A stretch of 64,000 bases of DNA from Actinomadura physcomitrii (GCF_008923205.2 NZ_WBMS02000042.1:1-64000); one strand, 5' to 3'; numbered from the stretch's first letter, positions 1 to 7,122 are shown. Made by a program: numbers and translations. Notes: a model not told the origin generated them from the letters alone.

Positions 1-64
1 CCTTCAACTCGTCGTCGATCCGGGCATAGAGTGCCGTTGCGAGGGTGTCTAGGTCTGTCTTCAC
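1..64 (-). mobile_element. 5' end of an IS982-type transposase gene, cut by window edge
   Basis: On the complement strand a GTG at 64 opens a frame reading MKTDLDTLATALYARIDDEL up to the window edge. This closely resembles the opening of IS982-family transposases of actinomycetes, which I recall starting with a TDLDTLLTALY-like stretch followed by an IDD motif. Only about 21 codons are visible, so the catalytic DDE domain cannot be checked. No terminal inverted repeat was recognised between 65 and 190. The identification is from recalled family similarity and is moderate. Confidence 0.55.
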
Positions 65-192
65 ACACTGACATTGGACGCCCTCGCCCCATGTCCGCAG
101 GCGAACCCTTGGACTCATTCATCTAGTAGGGCCCGGCACGGCGAACGCCACGCCGGCCGGGCCCGTCCACGCCCCCTACGGAGGAATGACGC

Positions 193-375
193 ATGTCGCA
201 GCTTACGGCCGAGGACGGACAGACCATCGCCGAGCAGCTCAGGGAGGTCCAGGCCACCCTGAACAAGATGGTCCACGTCATGCACCTTCAGACCATGCTG
301 TTGACCGCCGAGCACCCGGCGGCCGCGCCTGGCCCGCGCCGCCGGCACCTGCGCCTGGTCGAGCCGCTCGAGTAG
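193..375 (+). CDS. small hypothetical protein
   Basis: This 60-residue protein has a clear GGAGG ribosome binding site 8 bases before the ATG at 193 and a strong terminator just after its stop. The first 38 residues look amphipathic and helical (AEQLREVQATLNKMVHVMHLQ), which would suit a short coiled coil or oligomerisation helix. The tail is proline- and arginine-rich. I do not recognise the family. Its position beside element regulators suggests an accessory gene of the integrated element. Confidence 0.55.
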   Translation: MSQLTAEDGQTIAEQLREVQATLNKMVHVMHLQTMLLTAEHPAAAPGPRRRHLRLVEPLE

Positions 376-389
376 CTCGCCCCCGGACC

Positions 390-428
390 GGAAGGCCCCG
401 CACTGACGCGACCAGTGCGGGGCCTTCC
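390..428 (+). terminator. strong hairpin terminator
   Basis: A perfect 15-bp stem GGAAGGCCCCGCACT and its complement enclose a 9-base loop, 14 bases after the stop codon at 375. There is no T-tract, as is usual for high-GC actinobacteria. It separates the small gene at 193 from the regulator at 516. Confidence 0.8.
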
Positions 429-515
429 CACGTCCGATCGGCGGGACCCTGTGAAATGCGCAGGCCCCGCGCCTACGGTGGGAGTTGTCGAGACTCCACC
501 TGGAGGTACGGGGCC

Positions 516-1703
516 ATGCCCGAGCCTACATCGATCGGCGCCCGTCTCAGGGCGCTCCGCAGGGAACGCACCCTCACACAGGAACAGCTCGCCGAGGCCG
601 CCGGCGTCTCGGTCGACCTGGTCGGCAAGCTCGAGCAGGGCCGCCGCGTAACCGCGCGCGTCACCACGCTCGCGAAACTGGCCAGCGCGCTGGACGTCGA
701 GATCTCCGCACTGATCGACCGGCGCGAACGCCTCGGCACCGACCGCGACGGCGGCAGCGTCCTAGCCCTGCGGGACGTGCTCACCTCCCCGTCGCTGCTA
801 CCCGGGTTCGATGCCGACGACTCCGGCGACCCGACTCCGATCGAACAGCTCACGCGCACGGTCGACCGCGCGTGGCGGCAGTACTGGGCCGGGGAGTTCG
901 GCGAGCTGCTGGCGATGCTGCCCGGCCTGATCGGCGAGGCCCGCGTCACCCGGCAGGCGCTCGGCGCGCCGGCCGTGCAGTCCCTCGCGCAGGCCTACGA
1001 AGTGACCAGCTCACTGCTGACCCAGATCGGCCGGACCGATCTGGGCATCATCGCGGCCGAGCGCGCCGTCACCACCGCACACGAGGGTGATGACCTGCTG
1101 TTGTGGGCGTGGATGCACGCGGCGTACTCGTGGGTGCTGCTGCACCAGGACCGCTACGCCGAGGCTGAGGACCTCGCCGTGAAGACGGCCGAGCGGATCG
1201 AACCCGGGTTCCGCGGCGAGGACCGCGAGATCGCCGTATGGGGCAGCCTGCTCACGTCCGCGGTCGCTCCGGCGGTCGCACGGGACCGGGACCCGGGCGA
1301 GTACCTCAGCCTCGCCGCGGCCGGCGCCGAGCGCCTCGGCCGCCGCGTGTCGGTGTACAGGACAGGGTTCGGGTCCGCGACGGTCGCGATGCAAGCCGGC
1401 TACGGGTACGCCGTGCTGAAGCAACCGGGCAAGGTCCTGGAGGCGTCCCGGCGGATCCGGCCGGGCGACCTGGAGGGCATCTCGTGGGGCGCGCACCTCA
1501 TGGACGTAGCACAGGCCCACCTTGACGCCGGGCACCGCCGGACGGCGTCCAGGGCGCTGCTGGAGGCCCGGCAGGTGTCGCCCGTGTGGTTCCGCCACCA
1601 GCGCATCGCGCGGTCCGTGACAGCCGAGATACGCGAGCAGGAACGCCGGTTGAGCCCGGAGACGCGGACGCTGGTCAAGGCACTCGACCTCGAAGACGAG
1701 TAG
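516..1703 (+). CDS. XRE-family helix-turn-helix regulator with long C-terminal helical domain
   Basis: Residues 7 to 62 form a Cro/CI-type helix-turn-helix (RLRALRRERTLTQEQLAEAA, then GVSVDLVGKLEQG). The remaining 330 residues are alanine-rich helices resembling the TPR-like sensing half of actinomycete regulators. The 395-residue frame is open further upstream, but the ATG at 516 has a GGAGG site 9 bases before it and begins right at the HTH, so I chose it. A small hairpin (GGAGT...ACTCC) sits just upstream. It precedes the three small coupled genes at 1838 to 2603. In streptomycetes such regulators are often paired with small acidic proteins, so it may control them; that link is inferred. 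Confidence 0.75.
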   Translation: MPEPTSIGARLRALRRERTLTQEQLAEAAGVSVDLVGKLEQGRRVTARVTTLAKLASALDVEISALIDRRERLGTDRDGGSVLALRDVLTSPSLLPGFDADDSGDPTPIEQLTRTVDRAWRQYWAGEFGELLAMLPGLIGEARVTRQALGAPAVQSLAQAYEVTSSLLTQIGRTDLGIIAAERAVTTAHEGDDLLLWAWMHAAYSWVLLHQDRYAEAEDLAVKTAERIEPGFRGEDREIAVWGSLLTSAVAPAVARDRDPGEYLSLAAAGAERLGRRVSVYRTGFGSATVAMQAGYGYAVLKQPGKVLEASRRIRPGDLEGISWGAHLMDVAQAHLDAGHRRTASRALLEARQVSPVWFRHQRIARSVTAEIREQERRLSPETRTLVKALDLEDE

Positions 1704-1829
1704 GACGTCCCGTCCGGGTGAGCCGGGTTCGGCCCGCGCCGCCCGGACGCCGCGTCCGGGTATGGCCGTGCGCGGCCACGCCGATCCGGACGGCCCGTCC
1801 GTGGTGCCCTGCAACCGACCGCGCAACTC

Positions 1830-1845
1830 TGTGTCACATGACACA
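1830..1845. promoter_or_regulatory. operator-like palindrome over a start codon
   Basis: TGTGTCA and TGACACA form perfect 7-bp arms around a 2-base centre. The ATG of the next gene (1838) lies inside it. A repressor bound here would cover both the transcription start and the initiation codon. No separate Shine-Dalgarno site is obvious, so the gene may be leaderless. Which protein binds it is unknown; the regulator at 516 is one candidate. Confidence 0.5.
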
Positions 1846-2086
1846 CACAGAGACTGAGCGGGCGGCGCCTGCGGATTCGGAGGCCCTCGACCGGCTACGC
1901 CACGAGTTCCCCGGGTGGTGGTTCGGGCGCTCTCACAAGAACGTCGGATGGGACGCCAAGCGCCGCCGCGGCGCGTTCTGGACGGGCGGTATCTGGGCGC
2001 TCGAGGCGACCTCCCCCGAGCTGCTGCGCGAACTGCTGCTCGAAGTCCAGATCATCGACGCCAAGCACGCGGCGGCGCGGTCATGA
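1838..2086 (+). CDS. small FPGWWF-motif protein, first of three tandem paralogues
   Basis: An 82-residue protein with the core LRHEFPGWWFGRSHKNVGWD followed by an FWTGGIWALEATSPELLRELL region. The same order of elements (a leading Leu-Arg helix, a Pro-Gly/Asp-Trp motif, a basic middle, a T/S-PELxxLL helix) recurs in the next two genes. Its stop overlaps the next start as ATGA, so translation is coupled. I know similar short tryptophan-rich proteins beside HTH regulators in streptomycete genomes, but not their function. The start lies inside a palindrome. Confidence 0.65.
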   Translation: MTHTETERAAPADSEALDRLRHEFPGWWFGRSHKNVGWDAKRRRGAFWTGGIWALEATSPELLRELLLEVQIIDAKHAAARS

Positions 2087-2343
2087 CCGCCGTGCCGATG
2101 GTGGTCGAGCTGACCCCTGAGAACCTCGCCGAGTGGGCGCGGCAGCGCGAGCAGCTCGAGCGGGACTTCCCGGACTGGTGGTTCCACCACCACAACCCCG
2201 ACTGCACCCTGCACGACTGGGAAGCGCGCCGGCGCGAGAACCGGCTCCCCATCGATGGCGGAGTCTCGTGGATCCGGGCGGGGAGCGCCGAGCGCCTGCG
2301 CGAGCTTCTCGAGGGCGTCCAGCGGCTCGAGGCCGGCCGATGA
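2083..2343 (+). CDS. small FPDWWF-motif protein, second of three tandem paralogues
   Basis: An 86-residue protein with EQLERDFPDWWFHHHNPDCTL followed by a basic stretch, an SWIRAGSAERLRELLEG helix and a short tail. It matches the layout of its upstream neighbour: charged helix, F-P-x-W-W-F, linker, L-R-E-L-L helix. It starts in an ATGA overlap with the first copy and ends in an ATGA overlap with the third. The run of histidines after WWF could bind metal, but that is speculation. Function unknown. Confidence 0.65.
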   Translation: MTAVPMVVELTPENLAEWARQREQLERDFPDWWFHHHNPDCTLHDWEARRRENRLPIDGGVSWIRAGSAERLRELLEGVQRLEAGR

Positions 2344-2603
2344 CCGCGGCGCCGGAGTTCACAGGCGACGTTGCCGAGGACCAGGCCGCGCTACGCGCCG
2401 CGCACCCGGGATGGCGGATCGCGCGCGCGACCGGGAAGTGGTGGGCCTCGCGCGGCTTGAACGGCGAGGTCCTCGGCAGCAGCGCCGTCCAGGCCGTCAC
2501 CGCGGCCGAGCTGCACGCCAAGTTGACGGCCCAGATGACTCCGCGGTCCCGAGTGAAACCGGCGCCTCGGGACCGCGGACAGGGGGACGGTGCGGCCGGG
2601 TAA
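2340..2603 (+). CDS. small HPGWRI/KWW-motif protein, third tandem paralogue
   Basis: An 87-residue, more diverged copy: QAALRAAHPGWRIARATGKW followed by WASR and a TAAELHAKLTAQM helix. The Pro-Gly-Trp core is kept, while the second tryptophan pair is displaced about 10 residues downstream. It starts in an ATGA overlap with gene two. The last codons fall inside a long inverted repeat that probably ends the transcript. The order of divergence suggests duplication of one ancestral small gene within a single operon. Function unknown. Confidence 0.6.
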   Translation: MTAAPEFTGDVAEDQAALRAAHPGWRIARATGKWWASRGLNGEVLGSSAVQAVTAAELHAKLTAQMTPRSRVKPAPRDRGQGDGAAG

Positions 2604-2631
2604 ACCCCCGTCGCCGGCTGACCGTCCCCCT
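2581..2631 (+). terminator. hairpin overlapping the end of the third small gene
   Basis: AGGGGGACGGT at 2581 pairs perfectly with ACCGTCCCCCT ending at 2631. The stop codon of the preceding gene lies in the 29-base loop. It probably works together with the next hairpin as a transcription end for the small-gene operon. Confidence 0.6.
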
Positions 2632-2639
2632 ACCAGCGG

Positions 2640-2684
2640 CCGCGGCCCCGGGTAGCTCTTCGCGGGGTGAGCCCGGGGCCGCGG
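2640..2684. terminator. GC-rich hairpin between convergent operons
   Basis: CCGCGGCCCCGGG at 2640 to 2652 pairs perfectly with its complement at 2672 to 2684 around a 19-base loop. It sits between the rightward small-gene operon and the leftward gene ending at 2783. It could end transcription from both sides. Confidence 0.6.
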
Positions 2685-2782
2685 TCCAACCGCTTTACTA
2701 CTGCGGTGCCATGCTCTCTGACCTGCACAGATGTGGGCCGGTTACTCCGAGCTGGCACATCTGCGCGACAGCGGCGGCCGCG

Positions 2783-3622
2783 TCACCCGCTCCGCCAACG
2801 GCGGTTCTGCTGGTACTCCTGTTCCGCCTCGGCGAGGCTGACCGGCCGTCCGACCTTCACGGCCTCCCGCGCCTGCCGCTCGGCCTTTCCCCGTTCGTAG
2901 TCGTCGGCGAACACCACGGGCGCGCCGTGAACCTCGCCGATCTCCGGCCGGGGGAGCTCGCGTACCCGCGCGGCCGCCAGCGCCGGCACCTTGTCGAGCA
3001 GACCGTCCGGCCGCGCGTCCAGCTCGAGACGGCGCCCGAAGTGCTGAAGGTGCCGGGTCAGGCCGTGCAGGCGCGGCAGACGCGCGACCGCGACCCGGTG
3101 AAGCACCCACACCGCCAGCGACGACGGTTCCACGCCCGTCCACCAGGCGCCGCGCAACCGGACCGCGCCGCGCGTCCCGCCGGTCTGGTGGTCGACGCCC
3201 GACCCGTCGCTGAGCGGCAGACCGCAGCGGACGAGCTCGGCCGCCGTGTGCTGGACGAGCTCGTCATGCGCGGCGCCCGCGTCCAGCAGCTCGACCATCG
3301 CGGCCTGTGCCGCGGCGGCCGCGTCGGTGACCCGCTTGCGGGACGCCTCGAGCGCCTTGCCCGCATCGGCCACCACCTTCCCGGCGGCCTTCTCCCGCGC
3401 GGGCCGGTCCGCCAGGTCCGCGCGCTCGGCCGCGTACTGCGCGCGCAGCGCCTCGAGCCGCTCGGCCGCCTGGTCGACCCAACCGACCCGCGCCGCGCGG
3501 ACGGCGCCGCTCTCCCGGCCGGTCAGCCACGCGAACCGGCGGCCGGGGCCGAGCTCGGCGAGCGCGTCCTGCGCCTCGGCGAGCTCGAGCTCGGCGCGCC
3601 GGATGTCGTCCTCGGTGATCAC
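2783..3622 (-). CDS. hypothetical coiled-coil protein of the integrated element
   Basis: A 279-residue protein whose first 120 residues are charged and helical with heptad-like spacing (ELELAEAQDALAEL, AAERLEALRAQYAAERADLA, AGKALEASRKRV), consistent with a coiled coil. The C-terminal half is rich in arginine, leucine and tryptophan and ends in EAEQEYQQNRRWRSG. The GTG start at 3622 has an excellent AGGAGG six bases upstream. It is the last gene of a tight leftward operon running from about 6.5 kb. No family recognised. An element structural or transfer accessory role is only a guess. Confidence 0.55.
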   Translation of the reverse strand: MITEDDIRRAELELAEAQDALAELGPGRRFAWLTGRESGAVRAARVGWVDQAAERLEALRAQYAAERADLADRPAREKAAGKVVADAGKALEASRKRVTDAAAAAQAAMVELLDAGAAHDELVQHTAAELVRCGLPLSDGSGVDHQTGGTRGAVRLRGAWWTGVEPSSLAVWVLHRVAVARLPRLHGLTRHLQHFGRRLELDARPDGLLDKVPALAAARVRELPRPEIGEVHGAPVVFADDYERGKAERQAREAVKVGRPVSLAEAEQEYQQNRRWRSG

Positions 3623-3631
3623 GAGTTCCTC

Positions 3632-3985
3632 CTACAGGTAACGGATGTCGTCGGCGCCCGGGTTCGCCGTCTGGTCCGCGGCCAGCAGCGCCGCGACCAC
3701 GGCGCGCAGAAGAACATCGGCGGGGCCGCCCTCGCGGCGCGCCGTGTTCTCGCTGCACCGGATGAGCGAGCTCGCGTCCCGCCGGTTCAGCGTGATGGTC
3801 GCCGACTCCTCACCCGTGCGCAGCGCCTCCAGGACGGTGGCCAGCGCCCTGCCCGGCGCCGAGTCCGCGTACGTGCCCTTCAGGATCCGGCCGGCCTTCT
3901 GCAGGGCCTCGCCCTGCTCGGCGCCGGTGAGGGTGGGAAAGGTGATGGTGGCCGTGATGCTGTGGCCGGTGGAATACGTCGTCAT
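3632..3985 (-). CDS. hypothetical protein of the integrated element
   Basis: A 117-residue protein. I start it at the ATG at 3985 (MTTYSTGHSITATITF) because GGAGG lies six bases before it; a nearby earlier ATG touches the Shine-Dalgarno sequence. It contains an AEQGEALQKAGRILKG helix and a central segment ATVLEALRTGEESATITLNR. Ten bases separate its stop from the next gene's start, so the two are co-transcribed. No similarity recognised. Confidence 0.55.
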   Translation of the reverse strand: MTTYSTGHSITATITFPTLTGAEQGEALQKAGRILKGTYADSAPGRALATVLEALRTGEESATITLNRRDASSLIRCSENTARREGGPADVLLRAVVAALLAADQTANPGADDIRYL

Positions 3986-3995
3986 GATCATCCTC

Positions 3996-4547
3996 CTACT
4001 GGGGGTCGAACCACATGGACAGGAACCGGGCGAGCGCACCCGCGTGCGGCGCCGGCGCCACGCCCGTCCGGGCGCGGGCCCGCATCGCCTGCTCGTGCGT
4101 CACCCACGCGCGCAGGCCACCGGGCGTGAGCGCGGCCGCGGCCTCTTCGATGCGCCGCGCGCGCCGCGCCCGCTCGAGGTAGTCCAGGCCGCGCGCGTCG
4201 TCGTCCAGGTCGGAGAACGCCCGGTTGGCGGCCGCGGCGACCATCACCGTTTGGTGCCATCGGCTGTTGGCCAGCAACGCCTGGCGGCCGCCGCCGCGCA
4301 TGCTCGCGGCGTAGTCGGCCATCTTGCGGCGGGCGGCCGCGGGCAGGTTCCCGCGGTCGTCGGAGTGGTAGGTCTTCCCGCCCACGAACGCGACCGCGCG
4401 GCCCGGCCGCAGCACCCGATTCGTCCGCGCTCGGAACCGCGGGTCCCGCATCACGACGGCGGTGATCTCGTCCACCGCGGCATGGAACGCGGCCGCCAGC
4501 TCGTCATCAGCGAGCAGCCGCGCGGCGATCGCTTCGAACTCATCCAT
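3996..4547 (-). CDS. hypothetical protein of the integrated element
   Basis: A 183-residue, largely helical protein with no signal peptide or membrane segment. The opening FEAIAARLLADDELAAAFHA and the middle AVAFVGGKTYHSDDRGNLPA resemble actinophage head-tail adaptor or minor structural proteins, but weakly, and I do not assign that role. The ATG at 4547 has GGGAGGG six bases upstream and overlaps the end of the small membrane-protein gene by 8 bases. It belongs to the leftward operon of small element genes. Confidence 0.5.
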   Translation of the reverse strand: MDEFEAIAARLLADDELAAAFHAAVDEITAVVMRDPRFRARTNRVLRPGRAVAFVGGKTYHSDDRGNLPAAARRKMADYAASMRGGGRQALLANSRWHQTVMVAAAANRAFSDLDDDARGLDYLERARRARRIEEAAAALTPGGLRAWVTHEQAMRARARTGVAPAPHAGALARFLSMWFDPQ

Positions 4548-4722
4548 CGTTGTCCCTCCCTGAAGGGGTGGTGAGGTACTCGGTCACCAGGCAGAACACC
4601 CCGCCCGAGGCGAGGCCGGCGGCCGGGGCGAGCGTCCAGGCGGCCGCGGTCAGCAGAACGAAACCCGCGATCGTCAGTGCGGCCCGGACGGCGGTCACCA
4701 GCGGACCCGTTCGCGGTCCCAT
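4540..4722 (-). CDS. small membrane protein, possibly Spd-like
   Basis: A 60-residue protein with two hydrophobic segments at about residues 14 to 29 and 32 to 51 (ALTIAGFVLLTAAAWTLAP, then GLASGGVFCLVTEYL) and a short polar tail. The frame is open much further upstream, but that part is arginine-rich and antisense-like, so I place the start at the ATG at 4722. Its start lies inside the end of the upstream HTH gene. Small membrane proteins of this kind (spread proteins) are common in actinomycete conjugative elements. The assignment rests on size and context only. Confidence 0.5.
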   Translation of the reverse strand: MGPRTGPLVTAVRAALTIAGFVLLTAAAWTLAPAAGLASGGVFCLVTEYLTTPSGRDNDG

Positions 4723-4958
4723 GCCGCGGTTCCCCGCAGCGGCGGCCGCGGCCCGCGCATCGCCGAGCGCGTCCAGTCCATGACGAGCCAGTAGCGCCGC
4801 CACGCGGTGGTGGGGGCGAGGCCGACCGCGTCGGCTGCCTGCCGGATCGACCGGCCCGCGGTGATCTCGCGGACGACGGCGAGGCCCTGCTGTACGGCCT
4901 GCACGCTGTTCAGCCGGCAGTAGGGGACGGGGCCGCCGCGGCGGGGTGGGTGTTTCAC
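4695..4958 (-). CDS. small helix-turn-helix protein
   Basis: An 87-residue protein with a probable DNA-binding helix pair at about residues 28 to 56: GLAVVREITAGRSIRQAADA then VGLAPTTAWRRYW. This spacing is typical of homeodomain-like or resolvase-type helix-turn-helix units. The GTG at 4958 is preceded by GGGAGG about 10 bases upstream. The tail overlaps the small membrane-protein gene. It lies in the element's leftward operon, so a role in regulating or recombining the element is plausible but not shown. Confidence 0.55.
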   Translation of the reverse strand: MKHPPRRGGPVPYCRLNSVQAVQQGLAVVREITAGRSIRQAADAVGLAPTTAWRRYWLVMDWTRSAMRGPRPPLRGTAAWDRERVRW

Positions 4959-5036
4959 TCTTAACGTGTCCTCCCTTGATCGGCGTTTGTGCAGGTCGGA
5001 CCGGCGAACGCGTTGCCCCGGTGAGGCAGTGAGACA

Positions 5037-5234
5037 TTATTCGTCTTTTGTCTCATCTTGGGCGCGCTGAAGTTTCGCGGCGTGCCGCGCGCGCAGGCCG
5101 GCGTCTCGGCGGGCCTGGTGGGCGGCGGCGCGGTTCTGCCGGGCGGCGCGGCGCTGGCGGTGGAGCTCGCGTAGGCGGGCGAGGCGCTCGTCAACGGCCT
5201 GCCGTAGCTCGGCGTCCGTGCGGTCATCGGTCAC
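5037..5234 (-). CDS. small arginine-rich helical protein
   Basis: A 65-residue, highly charged protein beginning MTDDRTDAELRQAVDERLAR and continuing with dense Arg/Ala/Gln helices to a DETKDE tail. I chose the GTG at 5234: it has GGAGGGA 8 bases upstream and overlaps the stop of the preceding gene as GTGA, the signature of translational coupling. It could be a nucleic-acid-binding accessory to the replication-type protein it is coupled to. No family recognised. Confidence 0.5.
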   Translation of the reverse strand: MTDDRTDAELRQAVDERLARLRELHRQRRAARQNRAAAHQARRDAGLRARHAAKLQRAQDETKDE

Positions 5235-6463
5235 GGCGTGGTCCCTCCGGAGGGTTCGGCGTCCGGCGGCGCCGGGCACGTGCAGTAGGGCGTGAGTTCC
5301 TGGCATCGGCCGCAGAACTCGGGCTCAGCGGTGAGCAGGGGTGCGGGCGTGACGGGCGTTCCGTGCTCGCGGGCGAGGCGCGCCAGCTCGGCCGCGCGCT
5401 CCCGGGTGACGGTGGTGTGCCGCGGGCGCGTCAGGTAGTTCACGTTCGTGCCGCGACCGCGCAGCGGCTCGAGCGCCTCGCGCAGCTCGGGGGGAGCGGT
5501 CGGACGGATCGCCGCAGGGTCCGGGACGCCTTCCGGGCGTGCGACGGCGTGCGCGTCGGCCACGCTCCGCTCGTACACCTTCGGTGCGGCGGGCGGGTCG
5601 GGCCAGAGGCCATGAGGCGCGGTCAGGCGGCCGGGAGCGCCGGTGTCCGGGTCGGCCGCGAGCTTGGGCAGCACCGCGGCGATGTGCTCGAGGGGACGGC
5701 CCGCAGCCAGGGCGGCATCGATGGCGGCGCCGATCGCGGCAGGCTTCCACTCCGGTCGTGCTCGGTGCACCTGCGTGATGAGCTCGGCCCGCGCCGGGTT
5801 GCCCTTCCCGTGTGTCTCGTCCCCCCCGTTCGTCGCCGAGCTCGGCGACGGCACGTCCTCAGCCGTGAAAGCCGGGGCGGACGGGGGAGGGGGGTCCGTA
5901 GGAGGGTAAAGAGGGTCGGGTCCATGCTGTGGACCGGTTTCGGTCCGTGCTGTGGACCGGTCTCTCTCCACGTCATGGACCGGTTCCGTCTGTGGACCGG
6001 TCGCCTCACCAGACGCGTCCGTACCTGATGTGACCTGCGCATCTACTTCAGACCGGTCCACAGCATGGACCGGTTCCGTCTGTGGACCGGTTCCGACGAA
6101 CCGGCCCTTGCCGTTGCGGGCACGCTTGGCCCTGCCCTGCACGGGCGTCGGCCCCGAGGGGAAGCCGAACCGGTAGTTGTGGATCTGCTTGTGGGTCTTG
6201 CGCGGCCCGAGGTCGATCAGCCATCCCCATGCCACGAGGTTCTGGCGAGCGGCGATCACGGCTGAGCGGGACAAGCCGGTCTGCTGTATGAGTCGTGCTG
6301 TGACAACCCATCCGTAGGAGACCGGGCGGCCGTTCTCCTTGCCGTGGTTGCCGTAGCACAGCGCCACCAGGCGCTCATTCGGCGGAAGGTCGGAGTCCCA
6401 CACGTGATCGGTGAACTGCTGCGCCGGAGTCGGCCGCCGGGGCGGCGGCGCGGCCGACGTCAT
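5231..6463 (-). CDS. replication-initiator-like protein with N-terminal winged helix and embedded DNA repeats
   Basis: A 410-residue protein. Residues 15 to 95 look like the helix-turn-helix domain of phage/plasmid replication proteins (FTDHVWDSDLPPNERLVAL, SYGWVVTARLIQQTGLSRSA, VIAARQNLVAWGWL). A low-complexity linker at about 115 to 190 repeats TGPQTEPVH. The C-terminal part carries a helical domain and a CGRCQ...CTC cluster. The DNA encoding the linker contains seven copies of one 9-bp site. A DNA-binding N-domain plus iterons inside its own gene is the layout of lambda O, so I read this as the element's initiator; that is inference. The ATG at 6463 was chosen as the last start before the domain; 6529 is possible. 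Confidence 0.6.
   Translation of the reverse strand: MTSAAPPPRRPTPAQQFTDHVWDSDLPPNERLVALCYGNHGKENGRPVSYGWVVTARLIQQTGLSRSAVIAARQNLVAWGWLIDLGPRKTHKQIHNYRFGFPSGPTPVQGRAKRARNGKGRFVGTGPQTEPVHAVDRSEVDAQVTSGTDASGEATGPQTEPVHDVERDRSTARTETGPQHGPDPLYPPTDPPPPSAPAFTAEDVPSPSSATNGGDETHGKGNPARAELITQVHRARPEWKPAAIGAAIDAALAAGRPLEHIAAVLPKLAADPDTGAPGRLTAPHGLWPDPPAAPKVYERSVADAHAVARPEGVPDPAAIRPTAPPELREALEPLRGRGTNVNYLTRPRHTTVTRERAAELARLAREHGTPVTPAPLLTAEPEFCGRCQELTPYCTCPAPPDAEPSGGTTP
5928..6091. repeat. seven-copy iteron-like array inside the initiator-like gene
   Basis: TGGACCGGT occurs at 5930, 5953, 5976, 5993, 6066 and 6083, and inverted as ACCGGTCCA at 6052. Most copies extend to TGTGGACCGGT. On the coding strand the same bases are read as Thr-Gly-Pro-Gln, as Glu-Pro-Val-His, as Asp-Arg-Ser-Thr, and inverted as Val-Asp-Arg-Ser. 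Repetition across codon registers and both orientations cannot be explained by protein repeats, so the DNA itself is probably selected. Spacings between neighbours are 23, 23, 17, 59, 14 and 17 bases. An origin or initiator-binding region is the likely role. Confidence 0.75.
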
Positions 6464-6562
6464 CGGGCACCATCGCTTAGGGGAAGCGGTGACGAGCCTG
6501 TGACCAGCACCGATGCCGGATGATGGCACGGCATCGGCACCATCGGGAAGGCAGCCGCGGGC

Positions 6563-6847
6563 CTAGACGGCGCGCAGGGGCGTAGGCTCATGGGTGGTGG
6601 CGTCCTCCGGGACGGTGTCGGCGGCGGGCCCGGCCGCGGGGCCCGCGCCGTACAGAAGCGTGATCAGGTCGTTCGTCGGGATCTTGATCATCCGGCCGAG
6701 GCGGAGCACCCGCGTCATAGTCCACTCGCCGCGACGGATCGCCTCATACACCGTCCAGTCGCTGACCTGGAGCACAGACGCCGTGGTCGGCACGTCGGTG
6801 ACCGGGCCGAGCGCCTCGAGCGCCTCGCGGGACCACCGCACAGTCAC
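6563..6847 (-). CDS. xis: excisionase-like helix-turn-helix protein
   Basis: A 94-residue protein with a MerR/excisionase-type DNA-binding domain at residues 18 to 66: DVPTTASVLQVSDWTVYEAI, then RRGEWTMTRVLRLGRMIKIP and NDLITLL. This matches helix-turn-helix domain 17 proteins that act as excisionases in actinomycete integrative elements. The GTG at 6847 overlaps the stop of the upstream XRE gene as GTGA. Together with the integrase it should set the direction of recombination at the tRNA-Arg site. The gene symbol is by role; no experimental orthologue is claimed. Confidence 0.65.
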   Translation of the reverse strand: MTVRWSREALEALGPVTDVPTTASVLQVSDWTVYEAIRRGEWTMTRVLRLGRMIKIPTNDLITLLYGAGPAAGPAADTVPEDATTHEPTPLRAV

Positions 6848-7086
6848 GAGCTCGGCCGCTCTGCGACGAACGGGCGCAGGCTGATAGCCACTTCCTGAAG
6901 CCCGATTACTTGGGCAAGTCGTTGGAGCGCTTCGACGCTGAGTTGCCGCTCTCCCCGTTCGACCCGCGAGAGATGCGCAGGGTCAATGCCGGCCTGCTCG
7001 GCTGCCCTGCGGAGGGAGAGGCGTCTGGCCTCGCGGGCTTGCTTGAGCAGGGCGTAACCCTGCACAGGTGTTTGATCCACCTTCAT
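6844..7086 (-). CDS. small XRE-family repressor
   Basis: An 80-residue single-domain Cro/CI-type protein: LLKQAREARRLSLRRAAEQA, then GIDPAHLSRVERGERQLSVE and ALQRLAQVIGL, covering residues 12 to 66. It is transcribed away from a second regulator across a 90-bp intergenic region holding a dyad operator. A good promoter (TTGCCT, 17 bases, AGGTTA complement) places the transcript start about at the ATG, so it is probably leaderless. This arrangement resembles phage-type maintenance/excision switches. It likely controls xis and the leftward operon. Confidence 0.7.
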   Translation of the reverse strand: MKVDQTPVQGYALLKQAREARRLSLRRAAEQAGIDPAHLSRVERGERQLSVEALQRLAQVIGLQEVAISLRPFVAERPSS

Positions 7087-7093
7087 GTATGTG

Positions 7094-7122
7094 AGGTTAG
7101 GCCCTTGTGGTCACGGAGGCAA
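7094..7122 (-). promoter_or_regulatory. leaderless promoter for the leftward XRE gene
   Basis: On the complement strand TTGCCT (7117 to 7122) and TAACCT (7094 to 7099) are separated by exactly 17 bases. The predicted start is within a base or two of the ATG at 7086, so the mRNA would have no leader. Confidence 0.55.

Noticed and set aside
5928..6091. CRISPR array
   Set aside because: The repeated unit is 9 to 11 bp with irregular spacing, one copy is inverted, and the segment lies inside a coding frame with no cas genes.
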